Shown here: one piece after another, positions 32,498 to 43,808 of the stretch
How positions within the stretch are numbered: position 1 is the stretch's first letter
Layout: every line of letters begins with the position of its first letter
Made by a program: the position numbers and the translations under genes
Notes under the pieces: model-generated
Databases searched by the model: none
What the model was told of the DNA's origin: nothing
What the model saw: the letters and a program-made list of their open reading frames with translations, nothing else
Assembly: GCF_932294415.1 (NCBI RefSeq)
Contig: NC_065535.1
Location: 9,605,282 to 9,669,281 of the forward strand
DNA: 64,000 bases
DNA from: Quercus robur
Lineage: Eukaryota; Streptophyta; Magnoliopsida; Fagales; Fagaceae
Reading direction: 5' to 3'

Positions 32498-32815
32498 TAT
32501 AAATTATTATGACAATTAAGTAGTTCTAGTTAATTAGTTACTTTAGACAATAATACTATAATGTTGTTTAATTTAGTTTATAAGTGTTCTACCTTTTCAT
32601 AAAAAAATATTTGATTTGGAAGTGCATACAAATGTTTATATTTAGTTCAACAGAATAAACGTTTAGTTTTAAGTTACTCAATGTTTATCTTATCATGATG
32701 TTAGTCATGATAAGATAAAATGGTATGGATTGAGAATAGGTGTGTATTTTTTTTAAATATAAACAACATATGTTTAGGATGGAATTCATAAAAGTGAATA
32801 AGATTTATTAAACGT

Positions 32816-34184
32816 TGTTGAGGTCCAAATATTATAAGTATTGAAATCCAAAACTAACGGGCCCTCAAAGATAAGAAAGGCCTAATTCATGAGTCAAGAC
32901 CCATTTAAAATGGGTGAAAGAAAGCCCAAGCTCATGAATGGATAAGCCCTAGGCCTTGGGGAAGGAAGAAAAAACAAAGGAAGCTTGGCCCAACTTTTGT
33001 GAAAAGAGCTCCCAAGGAACCCAGAAAGAGACTGGACCAGGATACCTTAAAGCTGCCAGAACAAGAGAGGGGATCCTTAGGAAGTGTAGGAAAGAATTAG
33101 CTAGGAGTTAGATAGCTCAAGGAAGCATGCTCGTGGATACAAAGAACTAAGAAAGACATGTCCTATCAACCGCCTACAACTCAGAAGAAAAGTTTTGGAA
33201 ACAAATAATGACTTAAGAACCAGCACCTGATGAAGGGAAGTCTGGTACCTCGGGAAGAGCAGAAAGGTGAACCATGAAGAAAGGTGGTTGGGATCCTTCA
33301 GGTTGACAAAAATGAATCTACCTATTTGAAGAAAAATAACAAAGGGTGAGGCAGCCAAAAAAGGGGCTTTGAAAAGTCTCTCTAGAAGCCTTGAAAAGAG
33401 AAATAAAAGTTAGCCTCATTAGGATCCCCCAAAAGGGGAAGGTCAGCTAGAAACTTTTTAGAGGGAAACCTCAAAAAAAGAATATAATGAGAAAATGAAG
33501 AAAGGACCAGTCACCAATGTTGCTGACACAACATTGGTTCTAATACCCAGGGCAGCAAATGGAGAGAATTAATGGCACACCAAAAACCCTAGGAATGTAC
33601 TATAAAAGAAAGATCAAGTCATCAGCAAAATTCATTCAGCAACAATTAATGAGAGCAAAAGAAGCATTAGAGAGAGTCATTAAACCTCAGAAAAATAGAA
33701 AAAAGAGAAAGATACTGTGAGAGATCCTGTGATAAGTGCTTGAGAATACACTTGGATTCAAGGGAATTCAAATCTCACAAGTCTTGGAAGCTTACAAAGA
33801 GCTATCTAAGTCTGTGACTTTTGAACTTATTTAAACCTCATGACATATCCCAGTGAGAAATAGATTCCAATGTACTAAAAAACTCAATATAATGACATAT
33901 CACTTTATTTTCTGAGAATCCCTAATGCCCTTACTTGCTTTTTTATTATTATTTATTTCTTTACTGTTCCTCAGCCATTTATTTTACAATATGTATATGT
34001 TTGCATGTATGAGTGTATATGTGTTGTAGGGCCCATATTTTGTGCATAAATTGATTCGTAATCAGCTCAATATAGCTGCGATAAACCAAGCACAGTCCAC
34101 CAAACAACAAATATAAAACTCTTTGGAGGCTCAGGATCCTTGTAACCACTTGAGCCTGGGTAATGACCAAAACAAGAACCCACA
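32816..34184 (+). mobile_element. Solo LTR fossil with 5-bp target duplication (1.37 kb)
   Basis: The sequence begins TGTTGAGG, ends CCCACA and is flanked by AACGT at both ends (32811-32815 and 34185-34189). A TATA-like CTATAAAAG (33600) suggests the start of transcription. There is no second LTR, primer site or pol nearby, so it is a solo LTR left by recombination between the two LTRs. The family is not assigned; probably Ty3/gypsy from its length. Confidence 0.82.
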
Positions 34185-34330
34185 AACGTTTAATATGTAA
34201 AATACTTAGAAAGTTTAGAAAGACTTTTTTTTCATTCATTCCAAACAGGGTCGTTGGTAATTACTAATATAAAATTCTAGATTCTAGAAACCAATCAACA
34301 CATGAAATTCATAGAGCTGCGAAAAATAAG

Positions 34331-34680
34331 TTTTGCCGTTTTAAAATCTTATCAATCTGGTCAGCAGTTGGAAGAAATAGGGTAGGAAATTCAGAGAACT
34401 ATAAGGTATTGGACTTTCTTACTATAATATAAAAGAATATAAAAGCCTCAATTTGTATCAATAAGCGTGAGTTTGGATCGGGCGTTTTGCTCAATCCGTG
34501 CATTTTGCCGTTTTAAAATCTTATCAATCTGGTCGACAGTTGGAAGAAATAGGGTAGGAAATTCAGTGAACTATAAGGTATTGGACTTTCTTACTATAAT
34601 ATAAAAGAATATAAAAGCCTCAATTTGTATCAATAAGCGTGAGTTTGGATTCGACATTTTGCTCAATCCATGCATTTTGC
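34331..34680 (+). repeat. Two-unit tandem repeat, period 172 bp
   Basis: TTTTGCCGTTTTAAAATC recurs at 34331 and 34503, and the two units are nearly identical through CAATAAGCGTGAGTTTGGAT. The second unit runs into decayed MITE-like sequence (34680-34935) containing two ATTTTTTTAGT / CCACCAAACTCA blocks. Confidence 0.8.
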
Positions 34681-34935
34681 GTTCTTTTAGTAGGTCTCAT
34701 GGATACTATTTACGAACCACCAAACTCAACAAATCGCAGATTTCTAGGTAAATTTAGATTCCACACTACTATTTACATCTTTAAAAATTATTTTACTACA
34801 GTATTTTTAGCAAAAAAATTTCAATTTTTAGCAAATAGTGTGTTTTGCATTTTTTTAGTGGATCCCATGGGTATTGTTCACAGACCACCAAACTCAGCAA
34901 AATGCAGATTTCTAGATAATCTTGCTAATATTGAG

Positions 34936-35847
34936 AATTTTTTTTGTGTCGCCTGATAAATTATATAACTACACTATTGAAAACTCAACCAACACAAGTC
35001 TTGTTACCCATGTTATAACGTCATTAACATAGTAAGAATGCTGACATTGACAATGGTTTAGCATAAAATTGTACACAAATTAGTTGCTGGTCGAGCAATG
35101 CTTGGAGTAATATCTTTAACCTTGCTCTGCACAACAACCAAATGACGATTGATGCACATTCAACAATGATTGCCCAACCAATAAGTTGACTCTTAATTTA
35201 AAAAAAAAAAATGAAGTCTCTTGTTGATAAGTGATGGGGCATAGTATTTTCAAATACAACAGAATTGATGAAGCCAAAAAGCACATCCAGCTAAACAAAT
35301 TAGAAAATAATAGATTAAAGAAAAAAGGAGGTGTCAAGCCTGATTCATAAGGTTAGTTTAACATCCATGTTCCTGCATACAAAGCCAGCATCCAATTGGT
35401 CTATTGACTTGAAATGTGACAAATTGTCAACCGAGTTTTGACGGTTAAATATAGTACTACAAGACAATCGCCATGCATCCACAATCTTGGTTTCTCCATA
35501 AAGAAAGCTAAACAAATAATAAGATTATCAGGCTCCACCAAAAAAATAGAAAAAAAAGAAAAGAAAAGAAAAGAAGGAACCAGATATGTGTTATATCACT
35601 AGCCAGGGCTTGTGTGAGACTCGAAAATAAGGTATAAATATGCCCACAATGTTAACACTGAGCTTGAACACCAGAAAGCAAACTGCTACTTGAAGAGAAA
35701 TACCATTAAAACAAAGGCTAAAGGGTCCCAAAATTGAAGTTTACATATATATTAGAATCAGTAATAGAGCTCTGTAGGCTACAACAAGCCCCTCCCGGAA
35801 AAACTGAAATCTTAGAGCAAACCTACAATAAAAATCAAAGTTGTATA
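34936..35847. other. Intergenic DNA 3' of EBP2, no gene seen
   Basis: The part next to 35848 will hold the EBP2 3' UTR. The rest shows no recognisable domain on either strand. Confidence 0.55.
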
Positions 35848-36723
35848 TTACCTCTTCCTTTTCTTATTTCCAGTAACCTTGCCTCCATTGAAGCTTCTTA
35901 TATCATCTGTGGTCTCTGCTGTGTTCTGCTTCTTCAGACCTTTCCTCCCACCAGACCCAAACTTCGAATTTCTGAATTCCCTTTTCTTCTGTTTATTTGG
36001 GTTTCCAACTCCTCGTTTTGCCTTCCCTCCAGAACGATCTCCTGGAGCAACACCTGGTCTTTTCTTATTTGACCTCTCAAAAGTTTTCCCATCTTCAAAG
36101 GGCAAATTCATATCAGCATCTTTTTCACCCACAGCAAACCCACTCTGTTGCCTCTGCTTCCTCCACTTCTTGACAGACTCTATCTCTTCCTTTTTCTGCT
36201 TAGCTCTCTCTTTCTGCTTCTGGGCCTGAATCTCTTTAGATAGTTTCTTGGACTCCCTAGCCTTCCTTCTCTCCTCAGCCTCCTCAATCTTCCTCTTCTC
36301 TGACAAAAGCTTACCTTTCACTTTCTCCATGTGGGAGTCTGTCTTCACCATTTCAGCATAATAGTCAGGGGGCCTGAAACAATTGATCTTCATTGACTTA
36401 AGCTTCTCAAAGGCTTCCTTAGTTCCCTCCAATGCTTGCATAACGAAGGCAGCCTCTCGTGTCAGGTCATCATTCACATCCACCTCTTGCTCTTGGTTAA
36501 CATCGATGGAAAGCCTGTGTATCCACCCCGCATTTTCAGGCCAGCAAATATCTCCAAGTTTATCAAGGAGACCATCCCTGTTGTATATCGAGTTCTTTGA
36601 AGGTTCAGTCAATTTCACATCTTCATCTTCTTCCGACCCTGATTCAAATTCTGATGCTTCCTCATCGCGATCTTCCTCTCCATCCTCCTCAAACATAACC
36701 GGTTCTTTATCAAATATCCCCAT
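35848..36723 (-). CDS. EBP2: rRNA-processing protein EBP2 homologue
   Basis: The protein has 291 residues, the usual size in plants. An acidic N-terminus (FEEDGEEDRDEEASEFE) leads into the conserved EBP2 core: GWIHRLSID, then DDLTREAAFVMQALEGTKEA, then FRPPDYYAEMVKTDSHMEKV and a K/E/R-rich coiled coil (about 140-200). The C-terminal third is basic and Gly-rich (RPGVAPGDRSGGKAKRG, and KKRKR at the very end), giving nuclear/nucleolar targeting. EBP2 acts in the nucleolus in 27S pre-rRNA processing and assembly of the 60S subunit. The ATG at 36723 follows a splice acceptor (TTAG at 36733-36736 in plus coordinates) by nine bases, so the coding part is a single exon. No disruptions are seen. Confidence 0.95.
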   Translation of the reverse strand: MGIFDKEPVMFEEDGEEDRDEEASEFESGSEEDEDVKLTEPSKNSIYNRDGLLDKLGDICWPENAGWIHRLSIDVNQEQEVDVNDDLTREAAFVMQALEGTKEAFEKLKSMKINCFRPPDYYAEMVKTDSHMEKVKGKLLSEKRKIEEAEERRKARESKKLSKEIQAQKQKERAKQKKEEIESVKKWRKQRQQSGFAVGEKDADMNLPFEDGKTFERSNKKRPGVAPGDRSGGKAKRGVGNPNKQKKREFRNSKFGSGGRKGLKKQNTAETTDDIRSFNGGKVTGNKKRKR

Positions 36724-36732
36724 TCAATAAAC

Positions 36733-37688
36733 CTAACATATATTACAGAGGCACATACTTGTTAGCAGGAAAAAATACGTTGCATCATTACTTATTTGGG
36801 GGGGAAAAAAGAAGGGGGGAAATATATCAGAACCATCACATGAGCTAAATAAATTCACAAGAGTAGTATTGAATTTTTTATATAAATGTGTACTCCCTTT
36901 TATAGTAATTGTAGGGCAAGCCAAAAATTTTGAGGCTACAATTATAGTAATCATAGGGTTTTCATTTTCGCTTGTTTTTGTTTTTGTTAACCTTTTTTTT
37001 TTTTGTATGAATGCGAAAATTTTATTCAACAAAGACCACAGTAGATACAACACAACCAAAACAAAACAAGCAGCCATGCTACACACACCTAACAAAACAG
37101 AACGAAAACAATACAGCACCATACAAACCCCAAAACTTTTACCTTTCAACCCAACAAGCAGAACCCAAAAAACAATAAACCGATCAGATAGTTGATAGTT
37201 AACTAATTTTACTAACGATCCCAGGCGCGCGTGTTTAGAATGCAGCATCCATTCAACCATTATAACAGCAAGCCATTTTCTAATAAACACCTTTTTTCAT
37301 GTTCCAATAGTTTACCAACTAATCAGACTAAATAACAAAGAACTAAGCAAATCCTGAATAGTTTCCAACAACATAAGGTGACATTGAGAACCTAACCAGC
37401 ATAATCACAGACCCAAACACTAATATCAAAATTAAATTAAATACAAGCCATAACAATCAAAATAATTTCATCAAGTATACACACACAAAAAAACTACCAA
37501 GTTTCACAAAATGAGACAATATTACACACAATCTTCATACAACACCAGTACCAAGCTAAAGCTGCAGACAAGAGCTAAAGCAAGAAAACAAAAAATATAT
37601 ATAAATGAAACAAGAACAATCTTAATGGAACAGGTATAGTTAAAGTGAGAAAAGAGAATGGGCCATAGAAATTACTCGGAGATCGAAC
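36733..37688 (-). other. 5'-UTR intron of EBP2
   Basis: On the minus strand the donor is CTTCAG|GTTCGATC (boundary 37689/37688) and the acceptor ATATGTTAG|GTTTATTGAATG (36733/36732). The 956-bp intron is AT-rich and contains only meaningless frames. Introns in this position are common in plant housekeeping genes and often raise expression. The exact boundaries are inferred. Confidence 0.6.
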
Positions 37689-37706
37689 CTGAAGAGAGAG
37701 AGCTGC

Positions 37707-37830
37707 TTTAGGGTTTTGCGTTTTGTGGAAACAGAGAGTATAGACTATTGAGGACGAGAGAGACAAAGGGTTTTAGGTTAAGCCGTTTAGGGCGATGGAA
37801 ATGGATCGGGTTCAGGAGTTTTCTGGCCCA
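37707..37830 (-). promoter_or_regulatory. Telo-boxes and TGGGCC element at the EBP2 start
   Basis: On the minus strand AAACCCTAAA (37707-37716) and a related CCTAAAACCCT (37767-37777) lie in or just upstream of the 5' UTR, with TGGGCC (37825-37830) about 50 bp further up. This pairing of telo-box with site II (TGGGCC/T) marks plant ribosomal protein and ribosome-biogenesis genes, and fits co-regulation of EBP2 with cell growth. Confidence 0.7.
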
Positions 37831-37923
37831 CCCAAATTAGATAATAATCATAATATAATAAAGGTTTGAGACTCTTTTTTTTTTCTCTTACTTTTTCCCC
37901 CTTTATTGATTTAAATAACTAAA

Positions 37924-39267
37924 ATATCTTTATTTTGTTAATTTATTTACACATAAAAAAATATTTTCTATAATATAAGTAATTGTGCAGTTTTTTTTTT
38001 CTCTTTTTAAATATGATTTAATTTGATTCTAAAAAAAAAATTAGTGTAAAATGCTTAAAATTTTTCAAAATTATCAATTTCAGGTTAACTCAATTTGATA
38101 TGTGTTGACAATCCTTTTGGAGAAGCCAAATAGAAAGAAGCCCAGCAACACAGGCAAAAAAGAATTGGTAAATGGATAGGTCTTGAGGAAGCAAACAGGC
38201 TTAAAGAAGCTCGGAAAGAGAGGAATAGCAAACCTATGGGCAGTATATGATGTGGAAAAGTGAGAATGGGCCACAGCAAGCCCAAAGTAATGCAAACAAA
38301 GAAAGTAAGGGGTTGATGGCAGACTCATGAGCCCCAAGGATAAAGGATAAGGCAATTGAGTCGGGGAAGTCCAAAGAAGTTAGTAAAAAGCTCATGGGAA
38401 TGTAGAGTTAGGAAAAGGGCCAAAGAAAGCAAATGGGCCAAGTATGCCAAGAGAAAACAAATGGGATGCAAGAGCCTGCAAGCAATACAATTGAAAAGGC
38501 CCAAATGACTATACTAAGTCATAAGTAACAAGCCCAAAAAGGCCCAGCAGCCTTGGACCAGATATCTTTATTTTGTTAATTTATTTACACATAAAAAAAT
38601 ATATTTTCTATAATATAAGTAATTGTGCAGTTTTTTTTTTCTCTTTTTAAATATGATTTAATTTGATTCTAAAAAAAAAAATTAGTGTAAAATGCTTAAA
38701 ATTTTTCAAAATTATCGATTTTAGGTTAACTCAATTTGATATGTGTTGACAATCCTTTTGGAGAAGCCAAATAGAAAGAAGCCCAGCAACACGAGCAAAA
38801 AAGAATTGGTAAATGGTTAGAAAAAACCATTAAACCCAAACGGTAGAAATAATGGATCACAGGTCCATGAAATAGACAAATAGGTCTTGAGGAAGCAAAC
38901 AGGCTTAAAGAAACTCAGAAAGAGAGGAATAGCAAACTCATGGACAGTATATGATGTGGAAAAATGAGAATGGGCCACAGCAAGCCCAAAGTAATGCAAG
39001 CTAAGAAAGTAAGGGGTTGATGGCAGACTCATGATCCCCAAGGATAAAGGATAAGGTAATTGGGTCGGGGAAGTCCAAAAAAGTTAGTAAAAAACCCATG
39101 GGAATGTAGAGTTAGGAAAAGGGCCAAGGAAAGCAAATGGGCCAAGTATGCCAAGAGAAAACAAATGGGATGCAAGAGCCTGCAAGCAATACAATCGAAA
39201 AGGCCCAAATGACTATACTTAGTCATAAGTAACAAGCCCAAAAAGGCCCAGCAGCCTTGGACCAGAT
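37924..39267 (+). repeat. Tandem duplication spanning the left edge of a solo LTR
   Basis: Unit 1 (37924-38562) and unit 2 (38563-39267) both contain the host flank (ATATCTTTATTTTGTTAATT onward), the ATATG target site and about 460-520 bp of LTR, ending CCCAGCAGCCTTGGACCAGA. Unit 2 is longer because it contains 64 bp (38817-38880) that unit 1 lacks. The duplication must postdate the LTR insertion. Confidence 0.88.
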
Positions 39268-40656
39268 AACATCATAGCAGGAATAGCAAAGTGATATGGC
39301 AGGAAACAATGGCAAGGCTACAGAAAGAGTAAAATGATGGGTTAAAGAAAAGGAAGCCCACAATCCGGCAAAGCCTAGCCTCAAAAGGAGCAAAGGCGCA
39401 GAAAATATAAGATCAGCAAACAGCCCACGCCATAAGAAGCCAAGAATGACCGACAGAATGTGCAGACAGGTCTCCAGATCACGGCAAGCGCGTGAGCACT
39501 AGGCAAGCTTTAAACGAACATAGAAGTAAAGCACATGTAAGAGCCAAGCATCACCAGCCTATACCCAGCCAATATAGGACGTGGTAAAGTCATGGGTTAG
39601 AGGTAAGAGAGCATGGTCTGGCGGTAGGGAGAGGGGAAAACCCTATTCTGACGTTCCTACTCAAGCTCTTTTGGGGGAAATGTCATGCTGGGATGACATA
39701 CCGCCCAAAAGAAGTAAGGGTAAGTGGGAACCACTAGGTGCATGCCATGAGAGATAGAGAGAAAGCACCCACACCGTAACAGGTAAGGGTGCCACGACAG
39801 ACAAACAAACAAAATAGTCCTCTTTGTCTAGTGGTAGGAGCAACACAGCTAACATAGATAAACCAGTGGTGGTCGACAAGTACACCCAAACCAAACAAAG
39901 GTGGTTAAGGGCTAAAATAGTAAAATCCGATCACGGCAGGCACTATAAAAAAGGGGATCCTAGCCGTGCACAGGGATCAGGATGAAGGGGAGGAGAGGAA
40001 CTTAAAAGAAAACCACGGAATAGAAAACAAGCATTGAGAAAAGAGAGGAAAAAGAAAGATAAAAGAAAAATTAGAAAAAGAAGGAAAGAAAAAACAGAGA
40101 GTTGGATCAGCAGGCATGTACCAATGGGTTGATTCCCTCTCTCTCTCTCAAAGTCTTGCTCTCTATCAAAGGAAAAGAACCACTGTTGAACATAAACCAT
40201 TTAGGTCCATTCCCTCAAAGCAATTAATTTCACTCTCTGAGGAGATTATTTGCATTGAGGAAGTAATTTCCCTTCTCGGTTTCAAGCTTCGTAGTGTCAC
40301 TCGATGTGGCAGACTAACTTTCCTCTCTTCTTAATCCAAGAAACCAATTATTATTATTTTCTATTATCTTTTTTTGTATACGGAGGGTACTTCCTACTGC
40401 TCCCTTTTTTATTTATCTTGACTAGTTTTCCTCTTATGTTACCTTTATTATACTTGTCTGTCATAACTCCCTGTAATAGCTTTGCCTACCATGGGTATGT
40501 GATAAAAAACTAGCAAAAGGGGCATAGTTTGTGCATAAGCCGGATCAAAGTGAGTTACAATTAGACCGATTTCAACTCTCTTACTTAGAATACTTGGACC
40601 CAGTACTGCAAGAGACAGCCCAACCCAGCCCAATATTGTAAAAAATGCCCACTACA
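38744..40656 (+). mobile_element. Solo LTR fossil with 5-bp target duplication (1.9 kb)
   Basis: It begins TGTTGACAATCC and ends CCCACTACA. ATATG precedes it (38739-38743, and again before the duplicated left piece at 38098-38102) and follows it (40657-40661). A TATA-like CTATAAAAA lies near 39943. No internal region or second LTR is present. It is probably a Ty3/gypsy solo LTR. A separate partial copy of its left end (38103-38562) comes from the tandem duplication. Confidence 0.82.
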
Positions 40657-40661
40657 ATATG

Positions 40662-42118
40662 ATCCATCCGATTCATAATAAGATAATGGTTGTATTTGGT
40701 ATAAGTTTGGGTTTTTTTTTTTTTTTTTTTTAATAAATGGGATGAATTTAGAATAAAATTTCTTAAATTTTACTAGTACATAAAATAGTAAAAAGTTTTG
40801 GATTTGAATTTGAATTTTTTTTTAATTAGGAAAAAAAAATCATCTCAAACCCCACCTGTTTTTGTTTTTTGTTTTTTTTTGATAAACAAACACACACACA
40901 CACACACACAAGGGAGACAGAAATGAATTCTAACACAAAAGTATACTATAACTCTACCTGTTGCGTGTGTGTGTCTTGGTTTGGGGCTCATGGGCCTAAA
41001 AAAAGAATACCAAAAATAGATTATTGATCTTTAAAGTTTAATGAGTGAGCATTTTTTCATTTTTGGTCTTTATGTTAATTTCTATTGTTGATACTATTAC
41101 TAATGAACTTAAACAATGATTTTTCACTCAACTAGTTTGATTGAAGAAAATTTCTTTTTTGATAATCTTATAGTTACAATTATGGGGAATGGGGGATTTG
41201 AACCATATTTCTTATAAATGAGAGCATAAAGATAAAATGCCACTAAATTACGAGACTCTTGGTGGTTGAAGAAAATCTCTAAGGATGCATTGTCCCTTCT
41301 TCATCACTTAGTTTTTTTTTTTTTTTTTTTTTCATTATCTCTATCTGTAGCATATTAATTTTAATTTATCTGGATCAAAACAATAACAAATGATTCAAGC
41401 ACTTTTTCAATCCCTAAACTTTTCCACCGGAAGCTCTCGAGCTACAGCCCCAGTCCACAGACCACCAACGCCACCACACATTGTCAATCCGCCATGCTAA
41501 GAGTTGCCTGAACTCAAAATTAACTTCTTATTTTTTTATGCTGGAATGTGTTGTACACTTGTACCAACATTCAAATAGCTATCCATGCTGGAAGTCGTGG
41601 CCACCATATTCCAATTTTTAACAACAGAAGAATGTTCATAAGTTACAAAGGTACATATCAAATTGCTCTTGATACCTGAGCAGCTCGGAAATACAACAAT
41701 GCGTTTTTACGGTTAGGTAATTTTCTTTTAGGTATGTAAAATACAACAATACCGCAAGAAATTCTAACCCATTACAATCTAATATTCTACGTATGGCATC
41801 AATGAGAAAGCACCATTACACAGGAAAAATTGCTGCTTGTGTAGACAATAAACAAGCTTTCAAAACTGATAAGAGTCTGGTTCAATATACAGCACACACT
41901 TCATTAGCCATTTTCATTGGCCTCAACAATATTTGCACCATCAGATAATCTTCATCAGATAGGTCAAGGTATACATACCACATTATCTTCATCAAATGGC
42001 TTTTGGACCCAGATGAAAGGCTATTGGAAAAGGTTGTAGTCCAAGAATGCTGTTGAGCAGGCAGGAAATTGGGCAGCCTGCAATATCATCAATAAAGAGC
42101 AACAAACACCTTTTCGGC
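40662..42118. other. Intergenic DNA 3' of the LRR kinase, with a SINE-like fragment
   Basis: The AT-rich sequence includes a tRNA-like stretch on the minus strand (41190-41262, GTCTCGTAATTTAGTGGC and GGTTCAAATCCC), probably a SINE remnant, and an (AC)n run near 40890-40910. Sequence from about 41990 to 42118 is likely the 3' UTR of the LRR kinase gene. No other gene is seen. Confidence 0.55.
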
Positions 42119-43409
42119 TTAATGTTCATCTTGCCTCTCCAAGTCTTGCATTTCAATTGGTTCAGGGAAAATTTCACTGGATAACCTTTTATTTGAAGAT
42201 GAGTATTCCTGTCCGCCACTGCCATGGGAGTTTTCCCTCACTGGCTGTTTTAGACCACCGGTGCCAGTCTGGCCTGGAATGGTGGCACTCTCTGATGAGC
42301 TGTGCCGCCAGCTACCAAAGATCGCAGCACTCCAAGATCTATTAGATGACGTTGTTCGCAACCTTGCAGAACTGGAACTCTCCTCCCTAACCACTTTTAA
42401 AGGGTTTTCCAATGCTTTAAGGATATGTTTCATTGCAGGGCGTTTGGAAGGCTTGCTGTTAAGGCATGACCTGGCCACAATTGCTACAGCCCATACTTCT
42501 TCCAATAGATCTTCATCTATTATCAGAGATGGGTCAACAATTTTAGTTACCAGTTCCTTGTCGTATATGCTGATGTAGGGCAGCGTCAGTTCCAACCACT
42601 CTCTTGTAGTAGCATCATCAAATTTGCTGATGCCAACCTTACCCGTTACAAGCTCAAGCAAGACTTTCCCAAAACAGTATGCATCATAAGCACAGGATGC
42701 TGATGATGAGCCTGTCCATCACCAAAGAAATTAAACAAAAAACTGTTTAGTTTTTCTTCTCCAATCATTATGCAGTTGAAAGAGAAAGAAACACTGAAAT
42801 GCCAGATACATTAAAAGTCTACAAGGCCCACTCTCCTCACCACTCTTCTAAGCTGAAATACTTTCTTTGAATAATAGACTTGCTTCAGTAAAGCGTGAAC
42901 CACCCTAAACTTTTAAGACGAAGGGGAAGTAACATATATTCTCTGTGAGGGTAGTAGCAAGCTCATTGCTTAAGCTTCAGATTATTCTCCCGGAGGTCTA
43001 GACTATTGGGCCATGAATTAATAGACACGAGTTTACAGTCCATTCCAAGAGGAATGGCTAGGTAGGGTTTATAAAGGATGATCGACCAAAGAGGAAGCAT
43101 ATTTAAATTATGTTTTAGTATGTTGACAAATAGATAAAATAAATAAAGAATATCCAAAAGATGTAGGAGAATATACACACCAGAAGGGCCTTGTTCAGAG
43201 ATTCTGCACATGAGACAGAGAAAAAAGTGTTACACCTTTGGACAGAACACAATAAATATATCTAACCATGGAAACAAATTAAAGTAATAAAAATGGCAAT
43301 GTGCACAAAAGACAGATTTAATTTTAGTCCAAACTAAATCGTAATTATATTGGATTAAACATTCCTTTTAAGTAATTGATTTCATGGAGGCAAATAATCA
43401 AAACCATAC

Positions 43410-43450
<41 letters not shown>

Positions 43451-43777
43451 GGATTTACATCCATTTAAAGTTGCTATTCATGCATCTAATAAACTACCTG
43501 CAACAAAGTGAGAGATGAACAGATTCAGTCCCACATCTCATGAGTTATCTATTGTACTACAAGTAGTAAACTGCTAAGTTGACCCATTTCATGGCCCCAA
43601 TATGTTATAAATATTTCTAATATATTCTGATTTATTTTCTTCTTGAGTTTTTTAAGACAATAATTTCTGGAGATCAATCAAGATTATGACATGCCAGGTT
43701 GTTGCTGCTAATGATGCTCTTCCAGACCATCTATTCTAGGTTAAGCTCAGCAAATGTTGAAGCAAAAGAAGAATCCC

Positions 43778-43808
<31 letters not shown>

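Noticed and set aside
33101-33358. 85-residue frame in the 32.8-kb solo LTR
   Set aside because: Lies inside a solo LTR with no relation to LTR-element proteins.
36733-37290. 185-residue minus-strand frame upstream of EBP2
   Set aside because: It lies within the predicted 5'-UTR intron, is low complexity and hydrophobic, and has no known domain.
39797-39850. tRNA-like GTCTAGTGGTAGGAGC motif
   Set aside because: No matching B box or cloverleaf follows at a suitable distance, and it lies inside the solo LTR.
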